49,270 bases of DNA from Nitrospiraceae bacterium (GTDB lineage Bacteria > Nitrospirota > Thermodesulfovibrionia > Thermodesulfovibrionales > UBA6898), in contig CP070737.1 in assembly GCA_020347665.1 (NCBI GenBank), positions 619,318-668,587 of the forward strand. The letters are read 5' to 3'. Shown here in pieces: positions 1-9,124 of the stretch. The translations under genes and the position numbers were made by a program. The notes under the pieces were generated by a model. It saw only the letters and a program-made list of their open reading frames with translations, searched no databases and was not told the DNA's origin. The stretch's first letter is position 1. Every line of letters starts with the position of its first letter.

Positions 1-48
1 AAACAGTATATGGTGATTGTCGTTTCGTAAAAAAGGGGAGGTGTTTTT

Positions 49-294
49 ATGGAAACGTTATCACAGTCAGTATACGCATTATTAAGAAATGCACTCAGGG
101 AAGATTTCTCTGAAGCCCTGTCCACACAGATCATCTTACAGAATACCCGAAAGTGTTTTATTGACTTCAACAGCTGTAACAGTGTGGATTATATACGGCT
201 GGTTGATGCCATCGCGGATGACTATGAAATGATTAACCCATTGGGAGATAATAACTTCTTTCTGAAAAAGAACGAAATCATTTCCGCGCTATAA
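49..294 (+). CDS. Small hypothetical protein (81 aa)
   Basis: The ATG at 49 is preceded by a strong ribosome binding site (GGGGAGG at 35-41), which is the main reason to believe this short ORF. The 81-residue product is soluble, mildly acidic and without a signal peptide or membrane segment. It has two cysteines (in KCFIDF and SCNSV) but no CxxC pair. I do not recognise a family. It stands alone; the next gene lies about 190 bases away on the same strand. Function unknown. Confidence 0.6.
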   Translation: METLSQSVYALLRNALREDFSEALSTQIILQNTRKCFIDFNSCNSVDYIRLVDAIADDYEMINPLGDNNFFLKKNEIISAL

Positions 295-341
295 TGGTGC
301 CGACCGCTTTTCAGGAAAACATAAACGCTTGAAATCGTTCA

Positions 342-418
342 ATCCTCTGCTGTATCACCAGATTTCTCTTCATAATTCCATGGGAACGCGCATCTAACAT
401 GACGGAATACCAGAGGAT
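342..418. repeat. Imperfect inverted repeat in the gap between two small genes
   Basis: ATCCTCTGCTGTAT at 342-355 is mirrored by ATACCAGAGGAT at 407-418, a 12-14 base arm with a two-base indel, around a spacer of about 50 bases. It occupies the only sizeable gap between the two small genes. No T-run follows either arm, so it is not a classical terminator. It could be a structured leader for the gene starting at 487, or chance. Confidence 0.3.
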
Positions 419-486
419 ACAATGCTCTTTGGATAGTTTTTGCCTTTATTCATCATTCATAGTCATCCGGGAAAGGGATGTTCTTA

Positions 487-753
487 ATGTTGTTTGATGT
501 AAAAACTGCGCCCTTCCTGGATGTGCCTCTTTGTACTCAGTGCAAAAGAATACTGGCACGTAGACACCGTACATGGTGGATGAGACTCCTCATATTCACA
601 AAATTTTATAAATGTACATTCTGCAGAAGTTATGTTCTCAGTTTTATGGGTATGCCAATCATATATCGAACGGAAGGTAGGGGTAGCAGAGCCTCCATCG
701 TAAAAGGCAAAACGTTTAATTGTCCTGAAAACAAACGCAAGAAAATTCTCTGA
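487..753 (+). CDS. Small CxxC-pair (zinc-ribbon-like) protein
   Basis: An 88-residue basic protein. Two CxxC knuckles are visible, CTQC near residue 16 and CTFC near residue 45, spaced about 25 residues apart, as in small zinc ribbons; a further Cys sits near the C-terminus. An in-frame ATG lies at 478, but I prefer 487 because GGGAAAGGG lies about 8 bases upstream of it. The region between the knuckles is rich in Arg, Trp and aromatics, so membrane-surface or nucleic-acid contact is possible. It converges on the MFS gene, with 16 bases between them. Family not recognised; metal binding is inferred from the cysteine pattern only. Confidence 0.5.
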   Translation: MLFDVKTAPFLDVPLCTQCKRILARRHRTWWMRLLIFTKFYKCTFCRSYVLSFMGMPIIYRTEGRGSRASIVKGKTFNCPENKRKKIL

Positions 754-769
754 CTATGAGGGAGTCGCG

Positions 770-2056
770 TTATTCCGCACGGGAACTTCTGAGGAATGTT
801 GTCAAAATAATCGCAAGTCCTGCCATAATCCCTGCCATCAGGAAGCTACTCGAAAAACTTCCGTACTGTTCCGCCAAAACCCCGGCAACCGCAGGTCCTG
901 AAATCTGACCGAGAGCGAAAATAAAGGTAACAAAACCAAAGGCAGCTACCGCTTTCACTGCTCCCACATAATCACTGACAGCTGCGATCATAATCGACGG
1001 TATGCTCCACGCAACTATGCCAAAGCAGAAGATCGAAACATATAAAAAAACATTCGGCAGATTCAAAGCAACCAGCAGATATGCCAGCATCTGGAATGCA
1101 AAGACCGTAATGAGTCCCACTTTGCGTCCAATCTTGTCGGACAGGGTGCCGAAAATAGGCCCTGAAAAAAGACTCAGCAGACCAACCCAGGACCAAAAGT
1201 TCCCTGCTACGGATTCGGAAAATCCCCGTTCCTGAACCAGTGTCGTAACAATAAAGGTAGCATAAATGACATAGGTGTATCCAAAAAGAAAGTATATCGC
1301 GCCAAGGAGATATATTGCTTTTTCCCGATAGATACTCGAAACCGTGTAACGCGTACCAGGCAGAGATAAACTGCCGGCGTATTCCTTTCCAACCGGCTCC
1401 AACCCCTTGTCTTCAGGTCTGTTCCTGAGAAGCATGAGACAAACAATCGAAATCATTATGACAGTGACACCCAGGATCAGCCAGTTCGTTCGCCACCCTT
1501 CGGCACCAATTGAGCTGTTTATATACGGAATCAGTTTTCCCGATACGATAATTGCAAAACCGCTTCCAATAACAATGAACCCTGCTGCCTTTCCCCTCTT
1601 CTGCCTCGCAAACCAGGTAGACACCAGCCCCATCATCGGAATATTCGATGCACCGCTTCCTATCCCCGTTAATGTATACAAAATAAGAACATGCCTATAG
1701 CTCTGTGCAGTACTGATCAGAGTCATTGAAATACCAACAAGGAGTAGAGCAAAAAAAATCAGTTTGCGGGCACCTGATCGAACCGCAATTAATCCCCCAA
1801 GGAATACGGATACCAGATAGCCGAGGAAATTACCCGTGCTGATGAACCCCATCTGGGAGTAGGTAAGATGCAACGGTTCGGCCATCGAAGGTAAAAGCAT
1901 TCCGAGGGCAAAACGACCGAATCCCAAACAGGCGAATATACAGAGCGTACCAGTGCCTGCAATCACCCATCCATAATGGAACACATGGTTATCAGTTCCC
2001 GTTTCTGTCATTTTGCGAAGATTTAACTTTAGCATTAACGCTGTTACATTGCACAA
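770..2056 (-). CDS. Major facilitator superfamily transporter
   Basis: A 428-residue (or slightly shorter) polytopic membrane protein with about 12 hydrophobic segments. It carries the MFS loop signature in the second half (GTLSDKIGRK, near residue 305) and a GARK loop in the first half. The opening HYGWVIAGTG and FGRFALGMLLPSM resemble YbfB/YjiJ-like and OFA-type carriers, for which a substrate cannot be assigned from sequence. The start is uncertain: TTG at 2056, ATG at 2035 or ATG at 2011 are all in frame and none has a clear ribosome binding site at normal spacing. It is transcribed divergently from pheA across a 90-base gap. Confidence 0.85.
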   Translation of the reverse strand: MCNVTALMLKLNLRKMTETGTDNHVFHYGWVIAGTGTLCIFACLGFGRFALGMLLPSMAEPLHLTYSQMGFISTGNFLGYLVSVFLGGLIAVRSGARKLIFFALLLVGISMTLISTAQSYRHVLILYTLTGIGSGASNIPMMGLVSTWFARQKRGKAAGFIVIGSGFAIIVSGKLIPYINSSIGAEGWRTNWLILGVTVIMISIVCLMLLRNRPEDKGLEPVGKEYAGSLSLPGTRYTVSSIYREKAIYLLGAIYFLFGYTYVIYATFIVTTLVQERGFSESVAGNFWSWVGLLSLFSGPIFGTLSDKIGRKVGLITVFAFQMLAYLLVALNLPNVFLYVSIFCFGIVAWSIPSIMIAAVSDYVGAVKAVAAFGFVTFIFALGQISGPAVAGVLAEQYGSFSSSFLMAGIMAGLAIILTTFLRSSRAE

Positions 2057-2060
2057 CCCC

Positions 2061-2089
2061 TTGCAAAAAAAGGAAAAATTCAGTAAGAT
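2061..2089 (+). promoter_or_regulatory. Sigma70-type promoter of the aromatic operon
   Basis: TTGCAA at 2061-2066 and TAAGAT at 2084-2089 are separated by exactly 17 bases. This gives a predicted start near 2096 and a leader of about 50 bases before pheA. I see no T-box, leader peptide or terminator-like hairpin in the leader. The start and early codons of the divergent MFS gene lie next to the -35 box. Confidence 0.5.
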
Positions 2090-2146
2090 TAATTTTCAGC
2101 CACGGTATCGTGAGGTTGTAACAGAATGGGTTAAAAGGGGCCGAAC

Positions 2147-3232
2147 ATGTCTAAGAAATCAGGTGGACTAAGGAAACTCAGGGACAAGATTGATAAAATC
2201 GACGATGAGATACTCGAACTTCTGAACAGGCGGGCCGGATATGTTGTCGATGTCGGCAACATCAAAAAAACCGAAAAAGTAAAATATCATGCCCCTGAAC
2301 GTGAACGCCAGATACTTAAAAGACTTACCGCACATAATGAAGGACCGTTTCCGAATGATGCGCTAAAGTCAATCTACAGAGAAATTATCTCGGCATCCCT
2401 CGCGCTGGAAGAGCCGCTGAAGGTTACGTGTTTGGGACCCCTTGCTACGTTCACGCACCTTGCTGCTCTGAGACACTTTGGTTCGTCAGCCGATTTTATA
2501 CCTGTTGACAGCATAAAGAAAGTGTTCGAAAATGTTGAGACAGGGAAGGCAGAATACGGCGTTGTCCCCATAGAAAATTCCAACGAGGGAGTAGTCAGCT
2601 ACACGCTTGATATGTTCATGGATTCCGAACTGCAGGTGGTAGCAGAGATTATTCTCCAGATTTCCCATAACCTTCTCTCCAGACAGCGTGCAAAGTCACG
2701 GGTCAAAAAAATATACTCTCATCCTCAGGCACTCGCACAATGCAGGGGCTGGATTGAGTCAAATCTTCCCGGTATTCCGGTTGCAGAGTCGACCAGCACG
2801 GCCCGTGCTGCTGAACTGGCTGCCCATAACAGAAATTCAGCTGCCATTGCAGGTGATATCGCTGCGAGAATGTATGACCTCAATATCATTGAAAAGAACA
2901 TAGAGGACAGTAGATACAATATAACCAGGTTCCTGGTAATATCAAAGGAATTTCCGCGAAAGACAGGGAATGATAAAACATCGATAATGTTTTCCATCAA
3001 GGACAGACCCGGGTCCCTCTATGAGATATTGCTACCGTTCAAAAAAGCCAGAATCAATCTTACGAAGATCGAGTCCAGACCGTCAAAAAGAAAGGCATGG
3101 GAATATATATTTTTTGTTGATATGGAAGGGCATATGGATAACAAGAAAATTAAGCATGCGATAGATCAGGTTAAGAAGGGGTGTTTCTATCTGAAGATAC
3201 TTGGTTCATATCCACAGGGGGTGATCCGATGA
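2147..3232 (+). CDS. pheA: Bifunctional chorismate mutase/prephenate dehydratase (P-protein)
   Basis: Converts chorismate to prephenate and then to phenylpyruvate, the committed branch to phenylalanine. Of 361 residues, about 8-90 form an AroQ-type helical chorismate mutase (DKIDDEILELLNRRAGY), about 93-268 the dehydratase with the catalytic TRF motif in YNITRFLVIS, and about 280-357 a C-terminal ACT domain with the GSLYEIL and ESRPSK motifs that bind phenylalanine for feedback inhibition. Length and domain order are normal for the family. The ATG at 2147 follows AAGGGG at a good distance. The stop overlaps the hisC start (ATGA at 3229-3232), implying translational coupling. Confidence 0.96.
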   Translation: MSKKSGGLRKLRDKIDKIDDEILELLNRRAGYVVDVGNIKKTEKVKYHAPERERQILKRLTAHNEGPFPNDALKSIYREIISASLALEEPLKVTCLGPLATFTHLAALRHFGSSADFIPVDSIKKVFENVETGKAEYGVVPIENSNEGVVSYTLDMFMDSELQVVAEIILQISHNLLSRQRAKSRVKKIYSHPQALAQCRGWIESNLPGIPVAESTSTARAAELAAHNRNSAAIAGDIAARMYDLNIIEKNIEDSRYNITRFLVISKEFPRKTGNDKTSIMFSIKDRPGSLYEILLPFKKARINLTKIESRPSKRKAWEYIFFVDMEGHMDNKKIKHAIDQVKKGCFYLKILGSYPQGVIR

Positions 3233-4305
3233 TTCAGCCGCCTGAATATATTCGTGATATTCAACCGTATGTTCCAGGAAAACCGATTGAAGAGCTTGAA
3301 AGGGAACTCGGAATTTCCAAGTCGGTAAAACTGGCATCAAATGAAAACCCAATAGGCCCCTCGCCGGCTGCGATCAACGCGATCAGGAATTCTGCTGATA
3401 TCAACAGATATCCTGACGGTGGCGGCTACTATCTCACACAGGCCCTTTCGCAGATGCTCGGGATTGCTCAGGATGAGCTCATACTCGGCAACGGCTCCAA
3501 TGAAGTCATTGACATTGCTGTTAAAACATATATGCAGGATGGGGATGAAGCAGTAATGGCTGTGCCTTCATTCGTGGTATATGCGATGGCAGTAAAAGCG
3601 GTCGGGGGAACCCCTGTTCAGATCCCGCTGAAGGAGTATACGAACGATCTTGCTGCAATGGCTGATGCAATAACGCCAAGAACCAAAATGGTATTTATCG
3701 CAAATCCGAATAATCCAACAGGAACGTTGAATAAACAGGCAGAATTCGATGCAATGATGATCAGGATTCCTGATACTGTTCTGGTTGTCATTGACGAAGC
3801 CTATTATGAATATGTCACGGATCCCGAATACGCGCAGAGCATGAAGTATTTTGGAAGTGACAAGAATATTATTATTTTGAGGACGTTTTCCAAAATGTAC
3901 GGTCTGGCCGGCCTCAGAATAGGTTACGGTATCGGGAAAAAAGAGCTGTTGTCTGACATGAACAGAATTCGGGAGCCCTTTAACACGAATACTCTTGCAC
4001 AGGAGGCAGCACGTGCAGCCCTGACTGACACGGAACATGTATCCCGGTCCAGAGCATGTAATGAAGAGGGTAAGAAATATCTCTATGATGAATTTCGTAA
4101 TCTCGGTATAGCATTTGTCGCAACTGAGTCAAACTTTATATACATGCCGATCAATGATTCCTCCACGATACACCGAAGACTGTTGGAACAGGGGGTAATC
4201 ATAAGACCAATGGGACCGAATGCCATTCGGGTAACGATTGGGCTGTCTGAAGAAAACAGACGGTTTGTCCAAGCTTTAAAGAATGTTCTGAGTTCTCAGT
4301 TCTGA
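3229..4305 (+). CDS. hisC: Histidinol-phosphate/aromatic aminotransferase (HisC family)
   Basis: A 358-residue fold-type I PLP enzyme. The Schiff-base lysine is K222 in TFSKMYGLAGLRIGYG; the substrate/PLP motif ANPNNPTG lies at 159-166 and the cofactor aspartate in VVIDEAYYEY. The ATG at 3229 has AGGGGG just upstream and overlaps the pheA stop; an in-frame upstream codon at 3181 lies inside pheA and is rejected. HisC enzymes often also transaminate phenylpyruvate and hydroxyphenylpyruvate. Placement between pheA and aroF/tyrA suggests that it supplies the last step of Phe and Tyr synthesis here, possibly as well as the histidine step. The last codons run into a heptameric tandem repeat. Confidence 0.93.
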   Translation: MIQPPEYIRDIQPYVPGKPIEELERELGISKSVKLASNENPIGPSPAAINAIRNSADINRYPDGGGYYLTQALSQMLGIAQDELILGNGSNEVIDIAVKTYMQDGDEAVMAVPSFVVYAMAVKAVGGTPVQIPLKEYTNDLAAMADAITPRTKMVFIANPNNPTGTLNKQAEFDAMMIRIPDTVLVVIDEAYYEYVTDPEYAQSMKYFGSDKNIIILRTFSKMYGLAGLRIGYGIGKKELLSDMNRIREPFNTNTLAQEAARAALTDTEHVSRSRACNEEGKKYLYDEFRNLGIAFVATESNFIYMPINDSSTIHRRLLEQGVIIRPMGPNAIRVTIGLSEENRRFVQALKNVLSSQF

Positions 4306-4319
4306 GTTCTCAGTTCTCG
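4285..4319. repeat. GTTCT(G/C)A heptamer tandem repeat at the hisC 3' end
   Basis: Two exact copies of the 14-mer GTTCTGAGTTCTCA (4285-4298 and 4299-4312) are followed by a partial third copy, so a 7-base unit with alternating G/C recurs about five times. It covers the last seven codons and stop of hisC and most of the gap to aroF. A shorter relative, CTGTTCTCAGTTCCCA, lies at 46534-46549. The alternating units are partly self-complementary, so hairpins are possible. Confidence 0.75.
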
Positions 4320-4333
4320 AATGTGGAGATTAA

Positions 4334-5359
4334 ATGGACATTATAGTTTTAAATCATGATGCAACTGAAAAAGATGTAGAAAATATTGTCCAGAAACTGG
4401 AAAAATGGGGGCTGAACGCTCATATTTCTCAGGGCACGGAAAGAACAATCATCGGTGTTATCGGAGATACATCAAAGGTCTCCGAAGATGAAGAAAACGC
4501 CATACGGGTAACGCAGGGTGTTGAAAATGTGCTCAGGATATTAAAGCCGTATAAACTCGCAAGTCGCGAGTTCAGAAAAGAAAATACCGTTATAACCGTG
4601 CGCGACCAGATAGTCGGCGGCAGAAAAATCCCGGTTATGGCAGGTCCTTGCGCCGTTGAGAATGCGTCAGTACTTCTTGATAACGCAGAAAAGGTGAAGG
4701 CCTCGGGCGCCTCATTTCTGAGAGGCGGTGCGTTTAAACCACGTACGTCTCCTTACTCGTTTCAGGGTCTTGGGGAAGAGGGTTTGCAATATCTCGCTGA
4801 AGCACGGGAAAAAACAGGCCTTCCGATCATAACAGAGTTAATGGACATAAGAGATCTGGATATCATAATGCAGTATACGGATATCATTCAGATTGGTGCG
4901 AGGAATATGCAGAATTTTCGTTTGTTGCTGGAAGTCGGAGCAGTTGACAAACCTGTGCTTTTAAAACGCGGGCTTTCATCAACGATAAAGGAATGGCTGA
5001 TGTCTGCGGAGTATATTATGTCCCGCGGCAACCAAAACGTAATGCTCTGTGAAAGAGGAATCAGAACGTTCGAAACCGCAACCAGAAATACGCTTGACCT
5101 CAGCGCTGTCCCCCTATTAAAGGAACTCTCTCATCTGCCTGTTGTGGTTGATCCAAGCCACGGCGTAGGCAAATGGAATCTTGTAGGTCCCATGGCAAAG
5201 GCCGCGCTGGCGGCAGGGGCTGATGCGCTTATTATCGAAGTTCATCCCAACCCTGCGGAGGCAATGTCTGACGGAGAACAATCTCTCAAGCCTGACCATT
5301 TTGATACCTTAATGAAGGAGCTGAAACCAATCGCTCATATTATGAGAAGAGAAATGTGA
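4334..5359 (+). CDS. aroF: 3-deoxy-7-phosphoheptulonate (DAHP) synthase
   Basis: Condenses phosphoenolpyruvate with erythrose-4-phosphate, the first step of the shikimate pathway. It is 341 residues long. About 1-70 is a small ferredoxin-like regulatory domain of the Thermotoga type (starting [10 protein letters not shown]), and about 85-341 is the TIM-barrel catalytic domain of the type I-beta/KDO8P-synthase-like class. Visible active-site motifs are [34 protein letters not shown] and DPSHGVGKW, including the metal-binding Cys and His. A regulatory domain of this type usually confers feedback inhibition by Tyr or Phe. The ATG at 4334 follows GGAG. The gap to hisC is only 28 bases and is filled by the repeat. 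Confidence 0.95.
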   Translation: MDIIVLNHDATEKDVENIVQKLEKWGLNAHISQGTERTIIGVIGDTSKVSEDEENAIRVTQGVENVLRILKPYKLASREFRKENTVITVRDQIVGGRKIPVMAGPCAVENASVLLDNAEKVKASGASFLRGGAFKPRTSPYSFQGLGEEGLQYLAEAREKTGLPIITELMDIRDLDIIMQYTDIIQIGARNMQNFRLLLEVGAVDKPVLLKRGLSSTIKEWLMSAEYIMSRGNQNVMLCERGIRTFETATRNTLDLSAVPLLKELSHLPVVVDPSHGVGKWNLVGPMAKAALAAGADALIIEVHPNPAEAMSDGEQSLKPDHFDTLMKELKPIAHIMRREM

Positions 5360-5405
5360 CAGCATGGTTATCGAATGGATGATAGTATGCAACAGGAAAT
5401 GCTAA

Positions 5406-6269
5406 ATGAAAAAAATATTTTTTGATCAGGTCACTGTTCTGGGCGTTGGATTAATCGGTGCTTCATTTGCTCTGGCAATGAAGAAGAAGAATCTCTGCAA
5501 AGAAATTATCGGTTTTGGGAGAAATAAAGATAATCTCAGGAACGCCCGTGAAAGAGGTATGATCGACCGGTATGAGGCGGATCCCGGTGCTGCCTGCAGT
5601 GGCTCTGATCTGATACTGTTTGCGACCCCTGTAGGTTCTTTTCTCGATCTTGCGGCACGGGCGAAAACATCTTTCAAGAAGGGGGCAGTTGTTACTGATG
5701 TCGGCAGTGTAAAAGGGAACCTTGTGTATGAGATGGAAAAAACACTCCCCAAAGACGTGATGTTTATCGGAGCACATCCGATAGCAGGAAATGATCGTGC
5801 CGGTATAGATACATCTCAGGCAGGGCTTTTTGAGAACACATACTGTATTGTCACGCCAACCGAGCATTCTGATGCGCAGGCTACGGAAAAAATCATTGCC
5901 CTGTGGACAGCGTTGGGGGCTCGTACGATTACTATTCCCCCTCTGCGGCATGATATTATGTATGGTGCAGTAAGCCATCTGCCCCATATCATTGCGTATA
6001 CCCTTATAAACACTTCCGCGGAAATTGACAGCTCGTCGTTACGGTTTTGCGGACAGGGTTTCCTGGACACCACACGAATAGCAGGCAGTTCCCCTGAACT
6101 ATGGCGCGACATATGTATGCTGAATAAGGACAACCTTCTTGAGATGATTGAGATATTCCAAAAGAAGCTTGCATTGATTGGCCAGTATCTCAGGGCATCT
6201 GACGCGGATTCCCTTGAAGGGGAGTTCAAAAAAGCCCGGACACTGAGGGAAGGTATTGGACAGGATTGA
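5406..6269 (+). CDS. tyrA: Prephenate dehydrogenase
   Basis: Oxidative decarboxylation of prephenate to 4-hydroxyphenylpyruvate for tyrosine synthesis; an arogenate-using variant cannot be excluded. The 287-residue protein has the N-terminal dinucleotide-binding loop GVGLIGAS at 13-20 and an all-helical C-terminal dimer domain. Catalytic motifs are FIGAHPIAGND and AVSHLPHIIAY, and RIAGSSPELWRDI is the usual prephenate-binding segment. No C-terminal ACT domain is present, so allosteric control may rest on PheA and DAHP synthase. The ATG at 5406 has AGGAAA upstream. The 3' end overlaps the aroA start by 14 bases. Confidence 0.95.
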   Translation: MKKIFFDQVTVLGVGLIGASFALAMKKKNLCKEIIGFGRNKDNLRNARERGMIDRYEADPGAACSGSDLILFATPVGSFLDLAARAKTSFKKGAVVTDVGSVKGNLVYEMEKTLPKDVMFIGAHPIAGNDRAGIDTSQAGLFENTYCIVTPTEHSDAQATEKIIALWTALGARTITIPPLRHDIMYGAVSHLPHIIAYTLINTSAEIDSSSLRFCGQGFLDTTRIAGSSPELWRDICMLNKDNLLEMIEIFQKKLALIGQYLRASDADSLEGEFKKARTLREGIGQD

Positions 6270-7545
6270 AATCAGTAAAGCGAATGTTCTCAAAGGAAGC
6301 GTATCCATTCCGCCTGACAAGTCTATTTCACATCGTGCGATACTCTTCTCTTCCATTGCAAAGGGAAAAAGTTTCGTCAAAAATATTCTCAGAGCAGGAG
6401 ATATCGATGCAACACTGGAAGCCTGCCGGTCGCTTGGTGTTTCCATAGAAGACCACGGCGACCACGTCATCATTCATGGCAAAGGATTGCACGGACTCTC
6501 TGAACCAGCAAACATTATAGACTGCGGCAATTCAGGAACAACCCTGCGACTCATTTCCGGAATTCTGGCGGCTCATCCTTTCTTCTCAGTGTTGACCGGT
6601 GATGAATCTCTGAGAAAGAGGCCCATGGCACGGATTATCGAACCGCTGAGTCTCATGGGAGCTGATATAAAGGCTCGAGGCGGTAATCAATTTCCTCCTC
6701 TGGGCATCAGGGGCAATCAACTTAAGCCGATAACCTATACGATGCCGATAGCGAGCGCTCAGGTAAAATCATCACTTCTTCTCGCCGGCCTGTTTACAGA
6801 CGGAATAACGGAAATCACCGAACCGGTACAATCCCGTGATCATTCTGAAAAAATGTTATCGTTTCTTGGGGCAGATATCACGGTTAAAGATATGCAGATC
6901 ACGGTAAGGGGCGGCAAAGACTTGCGTGCCTCGGAAATAAGCGTACCGGGCGATTTTTCCTCAGCTGCCTTCTTTATCATTGCAGCATTAATGATACCGT
7001 CCTCTGAAATTACTCTCAAAAAGGTCGGAATCAATCCAACACGAACCGGCCTGTTGACTATTCTTCAGCAAATGGGAGCCCGGATTGAAGTAACAAACAT
7101 CCATGATGTCTCAGGTGAATCGGTGGCTAATATTTCCTGCACCGGTATGGACAGATTACAGGCAGTTCATATTAAAAAAGAGATGATTCCCTCTCTGATC
7201 GATGAGGTTCCCATATTATGTGTCATATCAGCCCTAGCCGACGGAACAACAACCATACGGGGAGCGGAAGAACTCCGGGTCAAGGAATCAGACAGGATTG
7301 CATCAATGGCATCGGAACTCAGGAAAATGGGGGTAACCATCGAAGAATACCCGGATGGCATCAGCATTCAGGGACCTGCCGATCTCAGAGGGGCAACAGT
7401 AGATAGTTACGGTGATCACCGAATCGCAATGGCACTTGCCATAGCTGCGCTCGCTGCCGAAGGAACTACAACCATCAGGGGCTGTTCTGCTGTGAACATT
7501 TCCTTTCCCGGGTTCTTTGATGCCATAAGGAGTATCGTGCGATGA
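6256..7545 (+). CDS. aroA: 3-phosphoshikimate 1-carboxyvinyltransferase (EPSP synthase)
   Basis: Transfers the enolpyruvyl group of PEP to shikimate-3-phosphate. 429 residues, the usual length. The PEP/S3P-binding motif DKSISHRA lies at 21-28, then DCGNSGTTLRL, RKRPMARII, and near the C-terminus LRVKESDRI and DHRIAMALA. A TTG start at 6256 is preferred: GAGGGAAGG lies just upstream and no ATG is available before the first conserved residues. The start lies inside the last codons of tyrA and the stop overlaps the cmk ATG. Confidence 0.95.
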   Translation: MDRIEISKANVLKGSVSIPPDKSISHRAILFSSIAKGKSFVKNILRAGDIDATLEACRSLGVSIEDHGDHVIIHGKGLHGLSEPANIIDCGNSGTTLRLISGILAAHPFFSVLTGDESLRKRPMARIIEPLSLMGADIKARGGNQFPPLGIRGNQLKPITYTMPIASAQVKSSLLLAGLFTDGITEITEPVQSRDHSEKMLSFLGADITVKDMQITVRGGKDLRASEISVPGDFSSAAFFIIAALMIPSSEITLKKVGINPTRTGLLTILQQMGARIEVTNIHDVSGESVANISCTGMDRLQAVHIKKEMIPSLIDEVPILCVISALADGTTTIRGAEELRVKESDRIASMASELRKMGVTIEEYPDGISIQGPADLRGATVDSYGDHRIAMALAIAALAAEGTTTIRGCSAVNISFPGFFDAIRSIVR

Positions 7546-8216
7546 GAAAAGTTATCGCAATAGACGGACCGTCTGGTGCCGGCAAGAGTACTGTTGCGAA
7601 GCTCATAGCGGCAAAACTTAATTATGACTATCTCGACACTGGCGCCCTGTACCGCGCAGTTGCCCTGCATCTTAAACGGCTGGGATTGGATGCGAACTCC
7701 ACGGATCAGGCAATAGCGTCTGTCCTGGGAAAAACTGAGGTAGCGTTCAGGAATGGCAGGGTGTATCTGAATAATGAAGATGTATCCGATGAAATACGTT
7801 CGACCGATGCAGGACATTATGCGTCTGTATTTTCCACACGAAAGCCGGTTCGGGATTATCTCTTAAGCGTTCAAAGGGATACTGCGGAACAGACCAACCT
7901 TGTGGCAGAGGGACGGGATATGACTACGATTGTCTTTCCGGATGCATACAAGAAAATTTACCTTGACGCTACGGTAGATGAACGCATGCGGCGCCGTACC
8001 CTGGAACTTACTGGGCGGGGGCAGGAGGTTGATGACCATAAGATCAAAAAGGAAATAATCGAACGGGACATGCGGGATTCCGGAAGGGATATAGCTCCGC
8101 TTAAAAAAGCCGATGACGCTCATCTGGTGGAGTCCACTGGTCTTTCAATTCAGGAAGTGCTTTCCGCTATAATGAATATTATTAATGACATTTCAGTTCA
8201 GGGAAAAACGCTGTGA
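7542..8216 (+). CDS. cmk: Cytidylate kinase
   Basis: Phosphorylates CMP and dCMP with ATP. 224 residues with the P-loop GPSGAGKST at 9-17, the CMP-binding DTGALYRAVAL and GRDMTTIVFPDA motifs, and the lid region RMRRRTLEL. The ATG overlaps the aroA stop (ATGA), the same junction style as pheA-hisC. Linkage of cmk with aroA on one side and ispH/rpsA on the other is common in diderm bacteria. Confidence 0.95.
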   Translation: MRKVIAIDGPSGAGKSTVAKLIAAKLNYDYLDTGALYRAVALHLKRLGLDANSTDQAIASVLGKTEVAFRNGRVYLNNEDVSDEIRSTDAGHYASVFSTRKPVRDYLLSVQRDTAEQTNLVAEGRDMTTIVFPDAYKKIYLDATVDERMRRRTLELTGRGQEVDDHKIKKEIIERDMRDSGRDIAPLKKADDAHLVESTGLSIQEVLSAIMNIINDISVQGKTL

Positions 8217-8278
8217 GCACACCATGGATCATGATGTCGGTAAGGACCATTCAGGGGTGCAGTGTGCGCTAAATGTAT

Positions 8279-9124
8279 ATGATGAAAATCGTTACTGCTA
8301 AAAGAGCTGGTTTTTGTTTTGGCGTTAAAAGAGCTTTGGATATTACACTGGATATTTCCAAGAAAGACAAAAAGGGTGTCTATACGCTTGGACCATTAAT
8401 TCACAATCCGCAGGTTATAGAAAAGCTCAAGAATGAGGCGATTGTCCCGATAGATGATATTGAGAATAAGTGCATCAAATCGCTAATCATAAGAACGCAT
8501 GGCATACCAAATTATCTTTATGATACTATACGGTCACGAGGGGTAAATATTATCGATGCAACATGCCCGTTTGTCAAAAAAGCGCAGCAGTATGCCCAGC
8601 AGTTGAAGGAGAGCGGATATCAGGTTGTTATTCTGGGGGATATCAATCATCCGGAAGTGCGGGGGATCATGAGTTATGCCGGCAAAGACGTGATAGTGAT
8701 TGACAATTCAACGGTTCTGCCAAGACTTAAATCTAAAGTGGGAATTGTGGTCCAGACCACCCAACCCATTGAGTCATTAAAGAAGCTCTTGTCAAATATT
8801 ATTGCACATGTTAAGGAAGTTAAAGTATATAATACTATATGCAGTTCAACAGCTCTACGGTTAAAAGAGACAGAAGATATGGCTCGAGTGGTTGACGCAA
8901 TGCTCGTCGTGGGAGGAAAAAATAGCGCAAATACGACGCAGTTGACCAACTTATGTAAATCATTGGGCGTTAGGACGTATCATGTTGAAACAGCTTCGGA
9001 GATTGATTCTACGTGGTTTAAAGACATAAAAAAAGTTGGTATTACAGCGGGAGCATCCACGCCGCACTGGATTATCAACGAGGTTGAGAAGAAAGTTCGT
9101 GTCATAGGAAAGGAAGACCGTTGA
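8279..9124 (+). CDS. ispH: 4-hydroxy-3-methylbut-2-enyl diphosphate reductase
   Basis: The last enzyme of the MEP isoprenoid pathway, forming IPP and DMAPP; a [4Fe-4S] enzyme. The three cluster cysteines are visible in GFCFGVKRAL, DATCPFVKKA and ICSSTALR. Histidine and TxxR-type substrate motifs are also present (RTHGIP, GDINHPEVRGI). About 281 residues, normal length. Three ATGs lie close together at 8273, 8279 and 8282 and none has a strong ribosome binding site; the start is uncertain by 1-3 codons. A gap of about 60 bases separates it from cmk. The stop TGA shares its last base with the rpsA ATG. Confidence 0.95.
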   Translation: MMKIVTAKRAGFCFGVKRALDITLDISKKDKKGVYTLGPLIHNPQVIEKLKNEAIVPIDDIENKCIKSLIIRTHGIPNYLYDTIRSRGVNIIDATCPFVKKAQQYAQQLKESGYQVVILGDINHPEVRGIMSYAGKDVIVIDNSTVLPRLKSKVGIVVQTTQPIESLKKLLSNIIAHVKEVKVYNTICSSTALRLKETEDMARVVDAMLVVGGKNSANTTQLTNLCKSLGVRTYHVETASEIDSTWFKDIKKVGITAGASTPHWIINEVEKKVRVIGKEDR

